Source: Pseudomonadota bacterium
GTDB lineage: Bacteria; Pseudomonadota; Gammaproteobacteria; Enterobacterales; Succinivibrionaceae
Assembly: GCA_023460615.1 (NCBI GenBank)
Contig: JAEWPL010000279.1
Coordinates: forward strand, 1 to 7,917
DNA length: 7,917 bases
Direction: 5' to 3'
The first letter of the stretch is position 1. Every line of letters starts with the position of its first letter. The notes beneath the pieces were generated by a model that worked only from the letters and a program-made list of their open reading frames with translations, had not been told where the DNA came from and did not search any database. The translations under genes were made by a program, and so were the position numbers. Below, piece by piece: positions 7,028 to 7,917 of this stretch.

Positions 7028-7059
7028 TTAGATAGTTTAGTTTTGACATAGGTTATTTT

Positions 7060-7104
7060 ATGACTTTTGCACTTATCATCCGTTCTTGGTGGCGCCCTGC
7101 TTAA
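7060..7104 (+). CDS. trpL: trp operon leader peptide
   Basis: This 14-codon open reading frame encodes MTFALIIRSWWRPA. It carries tandem Trp codons (TGG-TGG, 7087-7092) at W10-W11, the same positions as in the E. coli leader peptide. It is the sensor in transcription attenuation: scarcity of charged tRNA-Trp stalls the ribosome at these codons. AGG at 7050-7052 offers a weak ribosome-binding site 7 bases before the ATG. The stop at 7102-7104 falls in the loop between hairpin segments 1 and 2, as attenuation requires. The gene is too short for ordinary gene calling but is well supported by its codons, its place and the RNA structures around it. Confidence 0.93.
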   Translation: MTFALIIRSWWRPA

Positions 7105-7159
7105 CTGCGGGTGGTTGTGTTATGTCTATTAAGCCCGCTTTATGCGGGTTTTCTTTTTT
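7093..7159 (+). promoter_or_regulatory. trp attenuator with mutually exclusive hairpins
   Basis: Three alternative pairings can be drawn by eye. The 1:2 pause hairpin pairs 7093-7100 with 7107-7113 (7 bp including one G-U and one bulged U at 7098). The 2:3 antiterminator pairs 7107-7112 with 7133-7138 (6 bp, GCGGGU with GCCCGC). The 3:4 terminator pairs 7131-7138 with 7144-7151 (8 bp with one G-U). Segments 2 and 3 are each shared, so the structures exclude one another. Ribosome stalling at the Trp codons would cover segment 1 and free segment 2 to form the antiterminator, which allows trpE transcription. Confidence 0.9.
7131..7159 (+). terminator. Attenuator terminator (segments 3 and 4)
   Basis: AAGCCCGC (7131-7138), a TTTAT loop and GCGGGTTT (7144-7151) form an 8-bp stem, followed by a T-rich run (TCTTTTTT, 7152-7159). 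This is a strong Rho-independent terminator 16 bases before trpE. It stops transcription when tryptophan is plentiful. Confidence 0.92.
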
Positions 7160-7174
7160 ATAGAGCCAAAAATT

Positions 7175-7917
7175 ATGAAGAATATCGTTTTTAATACTAA
7201 ATATTTAGAGGATGTAAGCTCTTTTTACAAAGAGTATTGCCACCAAAACAACACTATTATCTTTGAGTCTGCAGAAATCGTGGATAAAAGCGGTGTGCAA
7301 AGTTTAATTGGTGTAAGTGCAGCCTTAAAAGTCACTTGTGACGATTTAAAAGTTACGGCTACAGCCTTAAACGAAAATGGTAAAGGTCTTTTGAAGCTAC
7401 TTTCTGACAAACTTAAAGTGCAAATTGAAAACAACAGTTTTACTTTAAGCTTTAATCGTCCACCAAAAGATCTTGATGAAGACTCAAGATTAAAAGCACC
7501 TAATCCTATGGATGTTTTACGCGCACTACAAAAATTATTAAAACCTTGTGACGGTATTTTTGTAGGTGGTGTAATTGCCTTTGACTATATCAATAACTTT
7601 GAATATATAGGCGATGTTCCAAAGGGAGAAAATCCTTGCTCTGACTATGGCTTTTATGTATTTGACTTATCAATAAGATCAAATCATCAAAAAAAGATCA
7701 CTTCCGTTAATGCTTATATTTTCAATGAAGAGTCTTATAAAGATTTAGCTTTTTCAGCCCTTCAATTTAGAGACAAAATCGACGAGTTTAAACCTCACGA
7801 TTTATACCAAATTAAAAAGGTAACACCAAAGATTGAGCCTGATCTTGATGATAAAACCTTTGGGGCTATGGTACAAAAAATTAAAGATCACATTGTGGCA
7901 GGCGATGCATTCCAGAT
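7175..7917 (+). CDS. trpE: Anthranilate synthase component I, N-terminal part
   Basis: This reading frame continues past the window edge; 247 codons are visible of a protein expected to be about 500-530 residues. TrpE converts chorismate to anthranilate using ammonia supplied by the TrpG glutaminase, the first step of tryptophan synthesis. Residues 28-35 (IIFESAEI) match the LLES feedback element, with Ser32 at the place of the serine needed for tryptophan inhibition in enterobacterial TrpE. Also recognisable are DEDSRL at 101-106 (DEDARL in E. coli), GGVIAFDYINNFE at 131-143 and IVAGDAFQ at 240-247, where the chorismate-binding domain begins. The start at 7175 is the first ATG after the attenuator; its ribosome-binding site is weak (AGAG at 7162-7165). 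The leader directly upstream confirms it as the first structural gene of a trp operon. Confidence 0.95.
   Translation, partial: MKNIVFNTKYLEDVSSFYKEYCHQNNTIIFESAEIVDKSGVQSLIGVSAALKVTCDDLKVTATALNENGKGLLKLLSDKLKVQIENNSFTLSFNRPPKDLDEDSRLKAPNPMDVLRALQKLLKPCDGIFVGGVIAFDYINNFEYIGDVPKGENPCSDYGFYVFDLSIRSNHQKKITSVNAYIFNEESYKDLAFSALQFRDKIDEFKPHDLYQIKKVTPKIEPDLDDKTFGAMVQKIKDHIVAGDAFQ

Noticed and set aside
7032..7042. TrpR operator near the trp promoter
   Set aside because: Only a half-site-like stretch is visible and no symmetric partner, so a TrpR site is not claimed.

Overview
The window looks like chromosomal DNA from an AT-rich gammaproteobacterium. The lineage evidence is a SlyX protein ending in the family's PPPHY signature, an AsnRS of the same length as the E. 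coli enzyme (466 aa), and an enterobacterial-style trp leader with tandem Trp codons directly before trpE. Low GC, a PDDEXK-type AAA-ATPase of a family common in gut anaerobes, and a BASS transporter fit a host-associated anaerobe such as a member of the Succinivibrionaceae. That family assignment is an inference; no rRNA is present to test it.

Layout. Positions 1-79 hold no recognisable feature. A large AAA-ATPase-like/PD-(D/E)XK protein lies on the minus strand (80-1744). It diverges from a two-gene plus-strand unit (slyX, then a lipoprotein, 1859-2724) that starts from a good sigma70 promoter. This unit converges on a minus-strand BASS-family sodium/organic-anion transporter (2796-3767), and a 15-bp hairpin between them can terminate both. 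The 287-bp gap 3768-4054 carries the transporter promoter plus plus-strand promoter candidates and a Fur-like palindrome upstream of a small Cys/His-rich protein (4055-4336).

A compact presumed operon follows (4428-6838): a LEA2-like lipoprotein, an overlapping two-helix membrane protein, and asnS. It is closed by an 11-bp GAAA-loop terminator. The last part (about 6999-7917) is the start of a tryptophan operon: a promoter candidate, a 14-codon leader peptide with two Trp codons, a complete set of mutually exclusive hairpins for transcription attenuation, and the first 247 codons of trpE, which runs off the window.

How the parts work together. The best-supported regulatory system is trp attenuation: ribosome stalling at W10-W11 should favour the 2:3 antiterminator and let transcription enter trpE, while fast translation should leave the 3:4 terminator free. 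The other genes are mostly housekeeping or envelope functions with short operons. I saw no insertion sequence, CRISPR array, tRNA or rRNA, and no clearly undescribed multi-gene system. The least explained items are the small Cys-rich protein with its palindromic promoter and the two unnamed envelope proteins ahead of asnS.
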